Assembly (NCBI GenBank): GCA_021161135.1
Contig: JAGHBD010000036.1
Coordinates: forward strand, 1-19,976
DNA length: 19,976 nucleotides
Reading direction: 5' to 3'
Origin: Thermoplasmata archaeon
Lineage (GTDB): Archaea; Thermoplasmatota; E2; UBA202; JdFR-43
Notes under the pieces: generated by a model
Database searches by the model: none
Seen by the model: the letters and a program-made list of their open reading frames with translations, nothing else
Told to the model about the DNA's origin: nothing
Translations under genes and position numbers: made by a program
Shown: piece by piece, positions 6,805 through 13,930 of the stretch
Layout: every line of letters begins with the position of its first letter
How positions within the stretch are numbered: position 1 is the first letter of the stretch

Positions 6805-6820
6805 AACAAAATATAAAAAA
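6805..6820 (-). terminator. Possible T-tract terminator after the C25 peptidase gene
   Basis: Immediately after the TAA of the peptidase gene, the minus strand reads TTTTTTATATTTTGTT. T-rich tracts without a hairpin are the usual archaeal termination signal. Confidence 0.35.
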
Positions 6821-9283
6821 TTATGAGGGAGGGAGGAGTTGAAGGCTTGGGTCGCCGAGTAAAACCCACTGTTCCACTGTTTTTAAATCGCCAGGATCCC
6901 ATCCTTCATGGACATCTGGAAGCACGAATTCATGGAAATGGGTTATGTAATTACTTACTGCTCCTGCATAAACATTGCCTAAAACAGGCAAAGCCTCTCC
7001 TTCTGCATATACTCTGAAAAACTCTGTCGTTATCCAGTTATCCACGCCCCCCACTACACACCACTCGCCTAAGTTTCCGTAGCCATATCCTGTATTACCA
7101 ATGCTTGCGATGGCTCCGGTGCCCGGCTGTTTAACTATATACCAGCTCCAGCATTCCGGCACAGGATAGCCATATGTATTCATGTATCTTTTATTGAACC
7201 AGTCAATGGCAGTCAGAGCTATGGAAACATTAAACTGGCTGTTGTGACATCCGCCAACAACACATACGAATGGTTTTCCTTCATTCGCTATTTTATCCAT
7301 CGGGAAATATGGCGGCCCATATAAATCGCTCACAGATAAGCCCACCACTTCAGCATGCTGTCTGTTGCCAGGTATGCCAGGATAGTGATTTGCCCATATT
7401 CCTGGGCTGCCATGACCTGAGAAGAATACAAAGCCAGCTCCTTGAGTCAGCGCCTCCACAACATCTTTCTTGCCCGTGAAATTTCCGTTGGCAGTAGATA
7501 GGAATATTTTCTCAAAATTATCTGGCATGTAATAGAATGCGCCACCCCTTCCATGGAGAAGTTTTTCTCCCACTGTCCAGTCGCCCTCAGCAATTTGCAG
7601 CGTATTATTTCTCCATGCTTCAAAAACAACCTCGCCATTACTGTTTTCAATCCATACATGGATGTTGGTGTAATCGCCATATAATTTGGGATCATATGAC
7701 TTGCCTCTAATGTAAAGAATACCATCTACATATTCCACATCTGCCCAGTGAAGATATGAGTTGAGATATGCTTCTCTTTCAGAAGGAGAATAGGTATAGT
7801 CGTTTTTGCCAACAACATCTCCCTCGGAAATGGAAACAATCTTTGCTATTGGCGGCGCTGGATAACCTTTCTGTAATTCTGGAATCAGATAATCATCATG
7901 ATTGAATGTTAGTTTTGTTTCCGCATTGTGGTCTACGGTAAAATGGGTTACATCTATTGGTCCTGCCTCGCCTTCATCATTGAAGCTCTGGGCATACAGC
8001 GTGTATTCTCCATCTGGGACATTGCTCACATCCCAAGTTATATTCAAGTCCTGCTGATCAAGGAAACCATCTCCTGTAATTCCTATCATTCTGTAGAACC
8101 AACTGCTTTTATCACTGCTTTCATAAGCGATTATTTTATTTACTACATCCCTCACCTCTTTCTCGCTTCTACATGCAAGGCGCCCAAGATACACATCTGG
8201 GTATAAATCCAGTGTATCCTTCTTAGCCATGGTGTATTCTGCAAATATTCCATTACCATTGCTATCCCAGTCATCAAAAACTGGCTGACCATCTTCATAT
8301 TTATATACGTCGGCATAATACAAGTCGGTTATAAAGCCAGGATCATCACCCTGCCAGTATTTCCAGTTTGAATATCTCACTGGCACATACCACCCTTTTA
8401 CGCCTGCATTGCTGTTGTCTCGTGGTTTTGCATATATAATTGATTTAAGCCCTCCCACCAGCAGCACATATTTTACTCCCCACTCCTCTATTGCATCTTT
8501 TATAGCATATTTTATTTTCTCTGGCTCATCCCTTCCCTCATATTTGGAATAAATCTCCTCTGTTGTTTCCAGTATTGCAGAAATCCCCATGGAATTTTTG
8601 TGTTCTATGAGGGGCTGAAGCTCATCTGAAAAGACAGATGGAGCTATTACAAGTAATTGATATGTGCTCGATGATGTGCTTTTTTCAGGAGCCTTATATC
8701 TAATTTCAATCTCTGCTTTTTGAGCAATAATCGCTTTTTCCTCCATTGGTGAATATCTTACAGGATAAACATTGACGACGACATGCGTAACCCTCTCTCC
8801 TTTTCCATTTAATCCTATGCCGATGTGATAATCATACCACTTGGAGGGGAAATATTCCTTGCTTTCATATATGGCTTCATTTTTTCCCTCACCAACACGC
8901 ATTCCATCAGAAAGGCGATATCTGGCAGGTGCTGGAACAATCTCTTTTGAAATGTTGTAGTCCATAACATCTCTCACTGCTACACTAACTTCTATATCTT
9001 TTGCTCCAAATGGCAGCTCAAATCTCTTCACCATTTTTGGCAGCACGGGGGCGCCAGGTTTTATTAGATATGAATTGCAGTTGTCTAAAGAAACTTCAAT
9101 GTAATTCTCTTTTTCCTTCATTTCTATATTGGAGAAAGAAATTTCCTCTGTTAATTTCTGCCATTCTTTTTGTGTAGCTAAATTTTCTATGCTTTTTTCC
9201 ATCCCTGCCATGTGAAAAGTATTAATTAGCAATACAACTGCCAGAAATATAACAAATTTTCTTGCCTTCATTTTGCTCCCCAT
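6821..9283 (-). CDS. Secreted gingipain-like cysteine peptidase, family C25
   Basis: The 820-residue protein begins with a Sec signal peptide (basic MKARK, then hydrophobic FVIFLAVVLLI) and a propeptide-like region of about 200 residues. The caspase-like C25 catalytic unit starts near residue 208 (YQLLVIAPSVF). The catalytic His lies in FFSGHGSPG near residue 624 and the catalytic Cys in VVGGCHNSQF near 678. A beta-rich insertion (about 410-560), with Ig-like sequence such as PDGEYTLYAQSF, separates the two parts. The chain ends in the typical WVLLGDPSLQL. No C-terminal membrane anchor or PKD domain is seen, so the mature enzyme may be released. Gingipains cut after Arg or Lys; specificity here cannot be read. 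The start ATG at 9283 has a TATA box 23 bases upstream; Met5 (9271), preceded by GGGGAG, is an alternative. It lies just downstream of the papain-like gene. Confidence 0.92.
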   Translation of the reverse strand: MGSKMKARKFVIFLAVVLLINTFHMAGMEKSIENLATQKEWQKLTEEISFSNIEMKEKENYIEVSLDNCNSYLIKPGAPVLPKMVKRFELPFGAKDIEVSVAVRDVMDYNISKEIVPAPARYRLSDGMRVGEGKNEAIYESKEYFPSKWYDYHIGIGLNGKGERVTHVVVNVYPVRYSPMEEKAIIAQKAEIEIRYKAPEKSTSSSTYQLLVIAPSVFSDELQPLIEHKNSMGISAILETTEEIYSKYEGRDEPEKIKYAIKDAIEEWGVKYVLLVGGLKSIIYAKPRDNSNAGVKGWYVPVRYSNWKYWQGDDPGFITDLYYADVYKYEDGQPVFDDWDSNGNGIFAEYTMAKKDTLDLYPDVYLGRLACRSEKEVRDVVNKIIAYESSDKSSWFYRMIGITGDGFLDQQDLNITWDVSNVPDGEYTLYAQSFNDEGEAGPIDVTHFTVDHNAETKLTFNHDDYLIPELQKGYPAPPIAKIVSISEGDVVGKNDYTYSPSEREAYLNSYLHWADVEYVDGILYIRGKSYDPKLYGDYTNIHVWIENSNGEVVFEAWRNNTLQIAEGDWTVGEKLLHGRGGAFYYMPDNFEKIFLSTANGNFTGKKDVVEALTQGAGFVFFSGHGSPGIWANHYPGIPGNRQHAEVVGLSVSDLYGPPYFPMDKIANEGKPFVCVVGGCHNSQFNVSIALTAIDWFNKRYMNTYGYPVPECWSWYIVKQPGTGAIASIGNTGYGYGNLGEWCVVGGVDNWITTEFFRVYAEGEALPVLGNVYAGAVSNYITHFHEFVLPDVHEGWDPGDLKTVEQWVLLGDPSLQLLPPS

Positions 9284-9300
9284 TCATCTAATCGTCTAGG

Positions 9301-9310
9301 ATTTATAAAA
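9301..9310 (-). promoter_or_regulatory. TATA box for the C25 peptidase gene
   Basis: Minus-strand TTTTATAAAT is centred about 23 bases before the ATG at 9283 and lies directly after the stop codon of the C1A gene. The C25 gene can therefore probably be transcribed on its own as well as by read-through. Confidence 0.55.
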
Positions 9311-11257
9311 TTAACTTACATGTCTTCTTCTTAAAAGAATTATGACTAATGCCATGAAAACCAATAGAAATTCAAAACTTGGCATGCTTTTTTTCTTCAC
9401 TTCTATCTGCATTACATATGTCGCTACATCCCCATCATCATCTGTAATAAGGAGAGTGACGTTATATTTTCCGCTCTTGATATAAATATGGCTAACATTC
9501 TTTCCATATGCAATGCTTCCGTCTCCAAAGTTCCATGTGTAGTTGGCAATGAAGCCATCCAAATCATATGAAGTGGAATTAAAGAAGATAGTCTCATTTT
9601 TTTCTGGCGTGAATGGTTGCCATGTGAAATTGGCTACTGGTGGCACATTTTCAACCATTATTTCTTTCGTTATTGTTGATATCGCCCCATCATTGTCTGT
9701 TACAGTTAGCGTTACATTGTATATTCCATCATCGTTGTAGCGGTGTTGGACAACTATGCCGTATGCAACATTTCCATCTCCAAAGTCCCATGTGTAGTTA
9801 GTAATGAAACCATCGCTATCGTAGCTCGAAGAAGCATTGAATGTTATTTCATCTAAATCTGTTGGATTTTGAGGTTGCCATGTGAAATTGGCTACTGGTG
9901 GCATATTTGTGACAATAACCTTTTTTACAACACTATCCTTTGCGCCATCGTCATCCTCAACAGTGAGTATAACATAATATGTACCACTTGCATTATATTT
10001 ATGAGATGGGTTTCTCTCATAGCTAACATTTCCATCACCAAATCTCCAGAACCATGAAATTATTTCTCCATCACTATCATATGATTCATCGTAAAAATAA
10101 ATCACATCAGATACCCTCGGATTTGAGGGGCTGTAAAAGAAATTGGCTATCGGTGGCACATTTTCAACTGTTATGAGTTTCCATGTTGTTGATGTTGCTC
10201 CATCATTGTCTGTTACAGTTAGTGTTACATTGTATGTTCCATCATCATTGTAGCGATGTATGGGGTTTTGTTCGTTGCTTGTTGTGCCGTCTCCAAAATC
10301 CCAGTGCCAAGCAATGATGCTTCCATCGCTATCATAACTTGTGTCTGTGAATTGTATGTTATCTTGTGTTGTTGGGCTGGTTGGCGTATAAGTGAAATCT
10401 GCTACTGGAGGGTTATTCTCGCCACTTGGAGTATATGTGAGGTATGCTACACTGCTTTCTATGCTGCAGTTTCCATATTTTATTTTAAAATACCCATTTA
10501 AGCCCCCACTCGTCCCCCAACTATTTTTGCATATCCAATATCCCCCTGCATCATCATAGCCGACGATTACGACAGCATGTCCCCCTTTTTCTGCTCCGTA
10601 ATAATGATAATATACCTGATTTGGCCATGCATCCGGATTAGTCCAGTAATCATAAAAATCTTCATAGACATCCATACCTGCAATAAGGGGACCGTATGTT
10701 ATGAGGGCATTTTTTATATCTGCCTCATCAACCCAGCCCCAGTCATCTATTTTCCATGCTCTCTGCTGCCAATCATCACATGTATTGCTGCATGGCAAAT
10801 CATTGCCGTCATAAGCCCCATCATATGGGAAGCAATCTTCATCTGGAGTGCCATAATTCATTAAATAATCGAGGGTGCTGGAAATATACCATCCCGTATC
10901 ACAATCTCCTCCACTGCAGAAAAAAAGATGCGCTTCAGATAAATCTGTCGTTATATTTTGCTTTATCTTTATAACTGCTTCAAAAGCACCAAGAGCAGCA
11001 AAAGCTGTGCATGAGCCGCATGCCCCCTGCGATTTCACGGGCGTCATATAGTTGATTCCATCAACGTTTCTCCAATCCCAAGACGGTGGAGGGGTTGCAA
11101 AAGAGGTTATAGTTGGCTGAGTAGAGGGATATTCTCTTATGCAGCCAAGAGCAAAATATTCGCTGCTTTCAGCACTTTCAGCATTATGGTTCTGGAAAGT
11201 AAAAAGAGCAGCTGATATCACAAAGCTTACAACAAGCACAAATAGCATCCTTTTCAT
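9311..11257 (-). CDS. Secreted papain-like (C1A) cysteine peptidase with four PKD domains and a C-terminal anchor
   Basis: The 648-residue protein is exported: residues 4-20 are a signal peptide. The mature C1A domain starts near SWDWRNVDG (59-67) and has the full papain set: Gln77 (KSQGACGSC), catalytic Cys83, His227 (GGHAVVIVGYD) and Asn245 (CKNSWGTS). The residue after Cys83 is Thr, where papain has Trp. There is almost no propeptide (about 35 residues), so activation differs from classical papains. Four PKD domains follow (about 283-367, 368-452, 453-538, 539-622), each with the WxFGDG core. The end is MPSFEF, a hydrophobic segment and RRRHVS, resembling PGF-CTERM sorting signals with Ser for Gly. 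The enzyme is therefore probably anchored at the cell surface for extracellular protein degradation. It is divergent from the Roadblock gene. Confidence 0.94.
   Translation of the reverse strand: MKRMLFVLVVSFVISAALFTFQNHNAESAESSEYFALGCIREYPSTQPTITSFATPPPSWDWRNVDGINYMTPVKSQGACGSCTAFAALGAFEAVIKIKQNITTDLSEAHLFFCSGGDCDTGWYISSTLDYLMNYGTPDEDCFPYDGAYDGNDLPCSNTCDDWQQRAWKIDDWGWVDEADIKNALITYGPLIAGMDVYEDFYDYWTNPDAWPNQVYYHYYGAEKGGHAVVIVGYDDAGGYWICKNSWGTSGGLNGYFKIKYGNCSIESSVAYLTYTPSGENNPPVADFTYTPTSPTTQDNIQFTDTSYDSDGSIIAWHWDFGDGTTSNEQNPIHRYNDDGTYNVTLTVTDNDGATSTTWKLITVENVPPIANFFYSPSNPRVSDVIYFYDESYDSDGEIISWFWRFGDGNVSYERNPSHKYNASGTYYVILTVEDDDGAKDSVVKKVIVTNMPPVANFTWQPQNPTDLDEITFNASSSYDSDGFITNYTWDFGDGNVAYGIVVQHRYNDDGIYNVTLTVTDNDGAISTITKEIMVENVPPVANFTWQPFTPEKNETIFFNSTSYDLDGFIANYTWNFGDGSIAYGKNVSHIYIKSGKYNVTLLITDDDGDVATYVMQIEVKKKSMPSFEFLLVFMALVIILLRRRHVS
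9392..10411 (-). repeat. Four tandem PKD-domain units of about 255 bases
   Basis: Units lie at about 10157-10411, 9902-10156, 9644-9901 and 9392-9643. Stretches of near-identical DNA link non-adjacent and adjacent units: 60 bases at 10200-10259 and 9687-9746 differ at four positions, and 31 bases at 9873-9903 and 9615-9645 are identical. This implies recent duplication or gene conversion. Confidence 0.85.
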
Positions 11258-11312
11258 AAAAATTTATTAAAACATAATAGAAAAACCTTCCCAAATTTTG
11301 CGAAATTTAGAA

Positions 11313-11324
11313 AGATTTATTACC
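11313..11324 (+). promoter_or_regulatory. TATA box for the Roadblock/GTPase cassette
   Basis: AGATTTATTACC, preceded by an A/G-rich stretch, is centred about 25 bases before position 11344. That would place the transcript start between the in-frame TTG at 11339 and the ATG at 11351, and favours the ATG. It lies in an 80-base divergent promoter region shared with the C1A peptidase gene. Confidence 0.45.
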
Positions 11325-11350
11325 TTTTTTCGAATAATTTGCAGATAATT

Positions 11351-11716
11351 ATGAAAGAGGAGGCTTATAAAAAAATACTCAGTGATTTGGAAGCAGAGGC
11401 AAATGTGGAAGGAAGCTGCATTGTTTCAAGAGATGGTATTCTGATATATTCCAGCCTTAAGGATGTTTATGCCGAGGCTTTTGCTGCAATGCTTGCCACC
11501 TTATTAAGCTCTGCTGAAGTTGCAATGGATGAATTAAAAGCGGGGGTGCCAAAGAAAGTCATTGTGGATGGTAAAAATAGAAAGATTGTGGTGATAGGAG
11601 CAGGTAGTCATGCGCTCCTCGCAAGCATTACTGAAGGGAATGCAGATGAAATATACGAAGCTATGATAAAGGCAGCCAAAAAAATTGATGAGGTATTAAG
11701 TGGAAAAAATGATTGA
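11351..11716 (+). CDS. Roadblock/LC7 domain protein (MglB-like)
   Basis: This single-domain Roadblock/LC7 protein has about 121 residues. The order fits the fold: helix (EEAYKKILSDLEAEA), strands (GSCIVSRDGILIYSS), a long helix (AEAFAAMLATLLSSAEVAMDE), two strands (KKVIVDG and RKIVVIGAG), and a last helix. Proteins of this family dimerise and regulate small Ras- or Arf-like GTPases; bacterial MglB is the GAP of MglA, and CvnB pairs with CvnD in actinobacterial conservons. The GTPase encoded directly downstream is the obvious partner. I chose ATG 11351; TTG 11339 would add four residues. The 3' end overlaps the next gene by 17 bases, indicating coupled translation. No Shine-Dalgarno precedes it, consistent with a near-leaderless first gene. 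Confidence 0.85.
   Translation: MKEEAYKKILSDLEAEANVEGSCIVSRDGILIYSSLKDVYAEAFAAMLATLLSSAEVAMDELKAGVPKKVIVDGKNRKIVVIGAGSHALLASITEGNADEIYEAMIKAAKKIDEVLSGKND
11690..11694 (+). promoter_or_regulatory. Shine-Dalgarno deciding the GTG start of the RecA-GTPase fusion
   Basis: GAGGT lies five bases before the GTG at 11700, inside the end of the Roadblock gene. The in-frame ATG at 11709 would have 14 bases of spacing. The GTG is therefore the better start. Confidence 0.45.
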
Positions 11717-12869
11717 AACCGGTATATCAAAACTGGATGAATATTTGGGTGGCATACCGGAAGGCAAATCTATTATTTTTCAGATCGAGCCTGGCGTTGA
11801 GGAAAGCAATATCGCCATACATGTCTTATATCATAATCTGAAAAAAGGATTAAATGGAATATATATCGCTTCAGAAAGCTCACCAAAAAATGTTGAAAAG
11901 AAATTTAGAGAATTCGGCTGGGAAATAAAAAATTTCAACAACCTCCATATAATAGATGGCTATTCCTCACTTATAGGAGCTCCATCTGAAGAAAAATTTG
12001 TTGTTGAAGAGCCACATGATATCAGGAGTTATGAAGATGTCATAATAGAAATAATGGAAAAGGTGGGCGGAGGAGGCGTCTTAGTTTTTGATTCTCTCTC
12101 CAACATAATGGATATGTGTGGCGAGAGAGAAACGCTTGAGGGTATAGAAAGAATTAATAGAGATGTAGCAAAAGAAGGATATACAACCATTTACAATTTC
12201 ATTTCATGGCCCTACAAAGAAGCGATACTTTACAGACTGAGGAGACTTTTCAATGCAATAATTGAAGTGAGGACAGTTGAAGATGTTGTTGCAAGGCAAA
12301 GAATGGAAATAAAAAAGGCTGACTGGTGTCAGGCAGAGGGTAAAAAACTGGAGTTCAAAATATTTAAGCCCGAAGGGATAAGGATATATATTCCAAAAAT
12401 AAGTGTCATCGGCCCTTATCAGGCAGGAAAGACAACCTTTATAAAATCCATATCAAGGAATTTCACACCAGTAGAAAGGCTTGGAGCAACTGTTGGTGTA
12501 GAGCATGGAACTGTCGATTACAAGCAATATAGGGCAGAGATATTCGGAATACCTGGACAGGAAAGGTTTCTCCCTCTCCTCGATAAACTTGGTTCATCTT
12601 CAAAAGGTGTTTTTCTTGTAATAGATTCAACAAAACCGCATGAATTCGAGCTTGCCAAGAACATGCTTGCCAAATTTGGTGATATACCATATGTAATAGT
12701 AGCCAATAAGCAGGATTTGCCAGGAGCATTGAGAAAAGATGAGTTGAAAAATAAGATGGGGCTGCCTGAGGCGGAGATAGTGGAAACGGTGGCGTCGCAA
12801 GGTAAGGGAGTGTATGAAGCCTTTGAAAAGTTAGTTGAGAAAATATTGGAGTGTTTAAATGCTGGCTAA
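11700..12869 (+). CDS. Fusion of a degenerate RecA/KaiC-like domain and an Arf/COG2229-like small GTPase
   Basis: Residues 1-225 have the RecA/KaiC/Rad55 layout: GISKLDEYLGGIPEG, a Walker B-like strand (VLVFDSLS), and a later IIEVRTVED. The Walker A loop is lost: PGVEESN (31-37) stands where GxGKT is expected. Residues about 230-389 form a small GTPase with intact motifs: G1 GPYQAGKTT (238-246), switch I Thr in GATVGVE, G3 GIPGQERF, G4 NKQD (about 336-339) and G5 VASQGKG. The G3 form, with GxPGQE in place of DxxGQ, matches COG2229 and MglA-like GTPases. It probably works as a GTP switch controlled by the adjacent Roadblock protein, with the RecA-like half as scaffold or sensor; this role is inferred. 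It overlaps the Roadblock gene by 17 bases and the next gene by 11. Confidence 0.88.
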   Translation: MEKMIETGISKLDEYLGGIPEGKSIIFQIEPGVEESNIAIHVLYHNLKKGLNGIYIASESSPKNVEKKFREFGWEIKNFNNLHIIDGYSSLIGAPSEEKFVVEEPHDIRSYEDVIIEIMEKVGGGGVLVFDSLSNIMDMCGERETLEGIERINRDVAKEGYTTIYNFISWPYKEAILYRLRRLFNAIIEVRTVEDVVARQRMEIKKADWCQAEGKKLEFKIFKPEGIRIYIPKISVIGPYQAGKTTFIKSISRNFTPVERLGATVGVEHGTVDYKQYRAEIFGIPGQERFLPLLDKLGSSSKGVFLVIDSTKPHEFELAKNMLAKFGDIPYVIVANKQDLPGALRKDELKNKMGLPEAEIVETVASQGKGVYEAFEKLVEKILECLNAG

Positions 12870-13578
12870 AACAGGAATAGATAGGCTTGATGAACTTCTG
12901 AAGGGTGGGATACCTGTAAAAAGCAACGTTCTCGTATATGCTCCTCCTTTTATTGGAAGAGAAATTATTCTCAAAAGATTCGCTCTTTCTGGTTTAGAGG
13001 AAGGCAACGACATTCTTTTTGTTTTAACAGATAAATCGTTTGCTGACATGAGAGAAGAAATGAAAAAACTGGATGAGAAATATGAGAAATATGAAGAAGA
13101 AGGAAGAGTGAGATACATCGATGTTTATTCAACGAGTGTGGAACTAAAGGAGGAAAGCAAATGGGCAGTATTTGTCGATAGCCCCATCAACAGGGAAAGA
13201 ATAGCATCCTCAATCATCCAGATTTTAAAGGAAAAGCAGGGCAGCAGTCATCGCATCATATTTGATTCAATTTCTACCCTCATTGTATATTCAGATGCAA
13301 AGGCTGTTTTCCGTTTTCTTCAGGTGTTGAGTGGCATATGCAAAAGAATGAATGCGACATCAATGTTCAGTATGACGAGAGGGATGCATGAAGAGATAGA
13401 AGTGCAAACAATAAAACATCTCATGGACGGCGTCATAGAATTGAGAGAGGAGGGCGCCCGCTTCCAGCTTCGCGTGCAGGGATGCGGAGAAGTTATTTCT
13501 CGCCACTGGATTGACTATGTGCTTGAAGGCGAGGAGCTTCGTCTTACAGGAGCATTCAGGATGGGAAGAGTTGCATAA
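12859..13578 (+). CDS. RecA/KaiC-like protein with degenerate Walker A motif
   Basis: The 239-residue single-domain RecA-superfamily protein opens like KaiC/RadA relatives (KTGIDRLDELLKGGIP). Its P-loop reads APPFIGREI (28-36), where the invariant Lys is Arg and the Thr is Glu, so ATP hydrolysis is doubtful. The Walker B strand RIIFDSIS keeps its Asp. A charged helix (about 62-85) and a C-terminal strand-rich part (GARFQLRVQGCGEVI) follow. It resembles the N-terminal half of the preceding fusion, suggesting duplication or a heterodimer. The start ATG 12859 has GGAGTG at 12848-12853, five bases upstream, and overlaps the preceding gene by 11 bases. The 3' end overlaps the convergent DUF131 gene by 23 bases. 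Probable third component of the GTPase cassette. Confidence 0.83.
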   Translation: MLAKTGIDRLDELLKGGIPVKSNVLVYAPPFIGREIILKRFALSGLEEGNDILFVLTDKSFADMREEMKKLDEKYEKYEEEGRVRYIDVYSTSVELKEESKWAVFVDSPINRERIASSIIQILKEKQGSSHRIIFDSISTLIVYSDAKAVFRFLQVLSGICKRMNATSMFSMTRGMHEEIEVQTIKHLMDGVIELREEGARFQLRVQGCGEVISRHWIDYVLEGEELRLTGAFRMGRVA

Positions 13579-13930
13579 TCAAAAGCAAAAGAATGAAGAA
13601 TATTGCAACGGAGGCGAGGATGAAGAGAATTTTTGCAATGGAATAATCGCTCGAGAATATTATTGGAATAGGACCTATGAAGATAATTCCTCCTGTTTTT
13701 TTCTCCACCTTTATCTCTTCATTCCAGTATTTGGGCGAGGAAGGAAATGAGAAAAAGAAAATAACGAAGGAGAGGAATATTAGGAGTATGCCTGCAATGC
13801 TCAAAATTCCGCTTCCTGCGAAAAAAGGAAATATGATGAAAATTCCTGCCTTTCCTTCTCCTTTTATCATGGCAAGAATAAGCAGTATTATGCCAGCAAT
13901 GAAAAGAAATGGTGGCAGTTTATTTCCCAT
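13556..13930 (-). CDS. DUF131 (TIGR00304) archaeal membrane protein
   Basis: The 124-residue protein has three predicted membrane helices: LPPFLFIAGIILLILAM, then two adjacent segments in IFIIFPFF...LLIFLSFVIFFF, and a C-terminal ILASVAIFFILLLLI. The family signature is the loop KKTGGIIFIGPIPIIF, which is characteristic of DUF131. Function is unknown. I start it at ATG 13930, preceded by purine-rich AGAGGAGG and GAGGAG Shine-Dalgarno candidates; earlier in-frame codons fall inside uppS and would add hydrophilic residues. The start overlaps the uppS stop by 11 bases, so the two are coupled. This may mean a role in envelope or polyprenyl-carrier metabolism, but that is inferred from position. 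The 3' end overlaps the convergent RecA-like gene. Confidence 0.85.
   Translation of the reverse strand: MGNKLPPFLFIAGIILLILAMIKGEGKAGIFIIFPFFAGSGILSIAGILLIFLSFVIFFFSFPSSPKYWNEEIKVEKKTGGIIFIGPIPIIFSSDYSIAKILFILASVAIFFILLLLIMQLFPS

Noticed and set aside
11700-13578. Reading the two RecA-like proteins as circadian KaiC or as active Rad55 recombinases
   Set aside because: KaiC has two ATPase domains with intact Walker A, and Rad55-type recombinases need ATP binding. Both proteins here have degenerate Walker A motifs, and the linkage is to a Roadblock protein and a GTPase, not to kaiB or repair genes.
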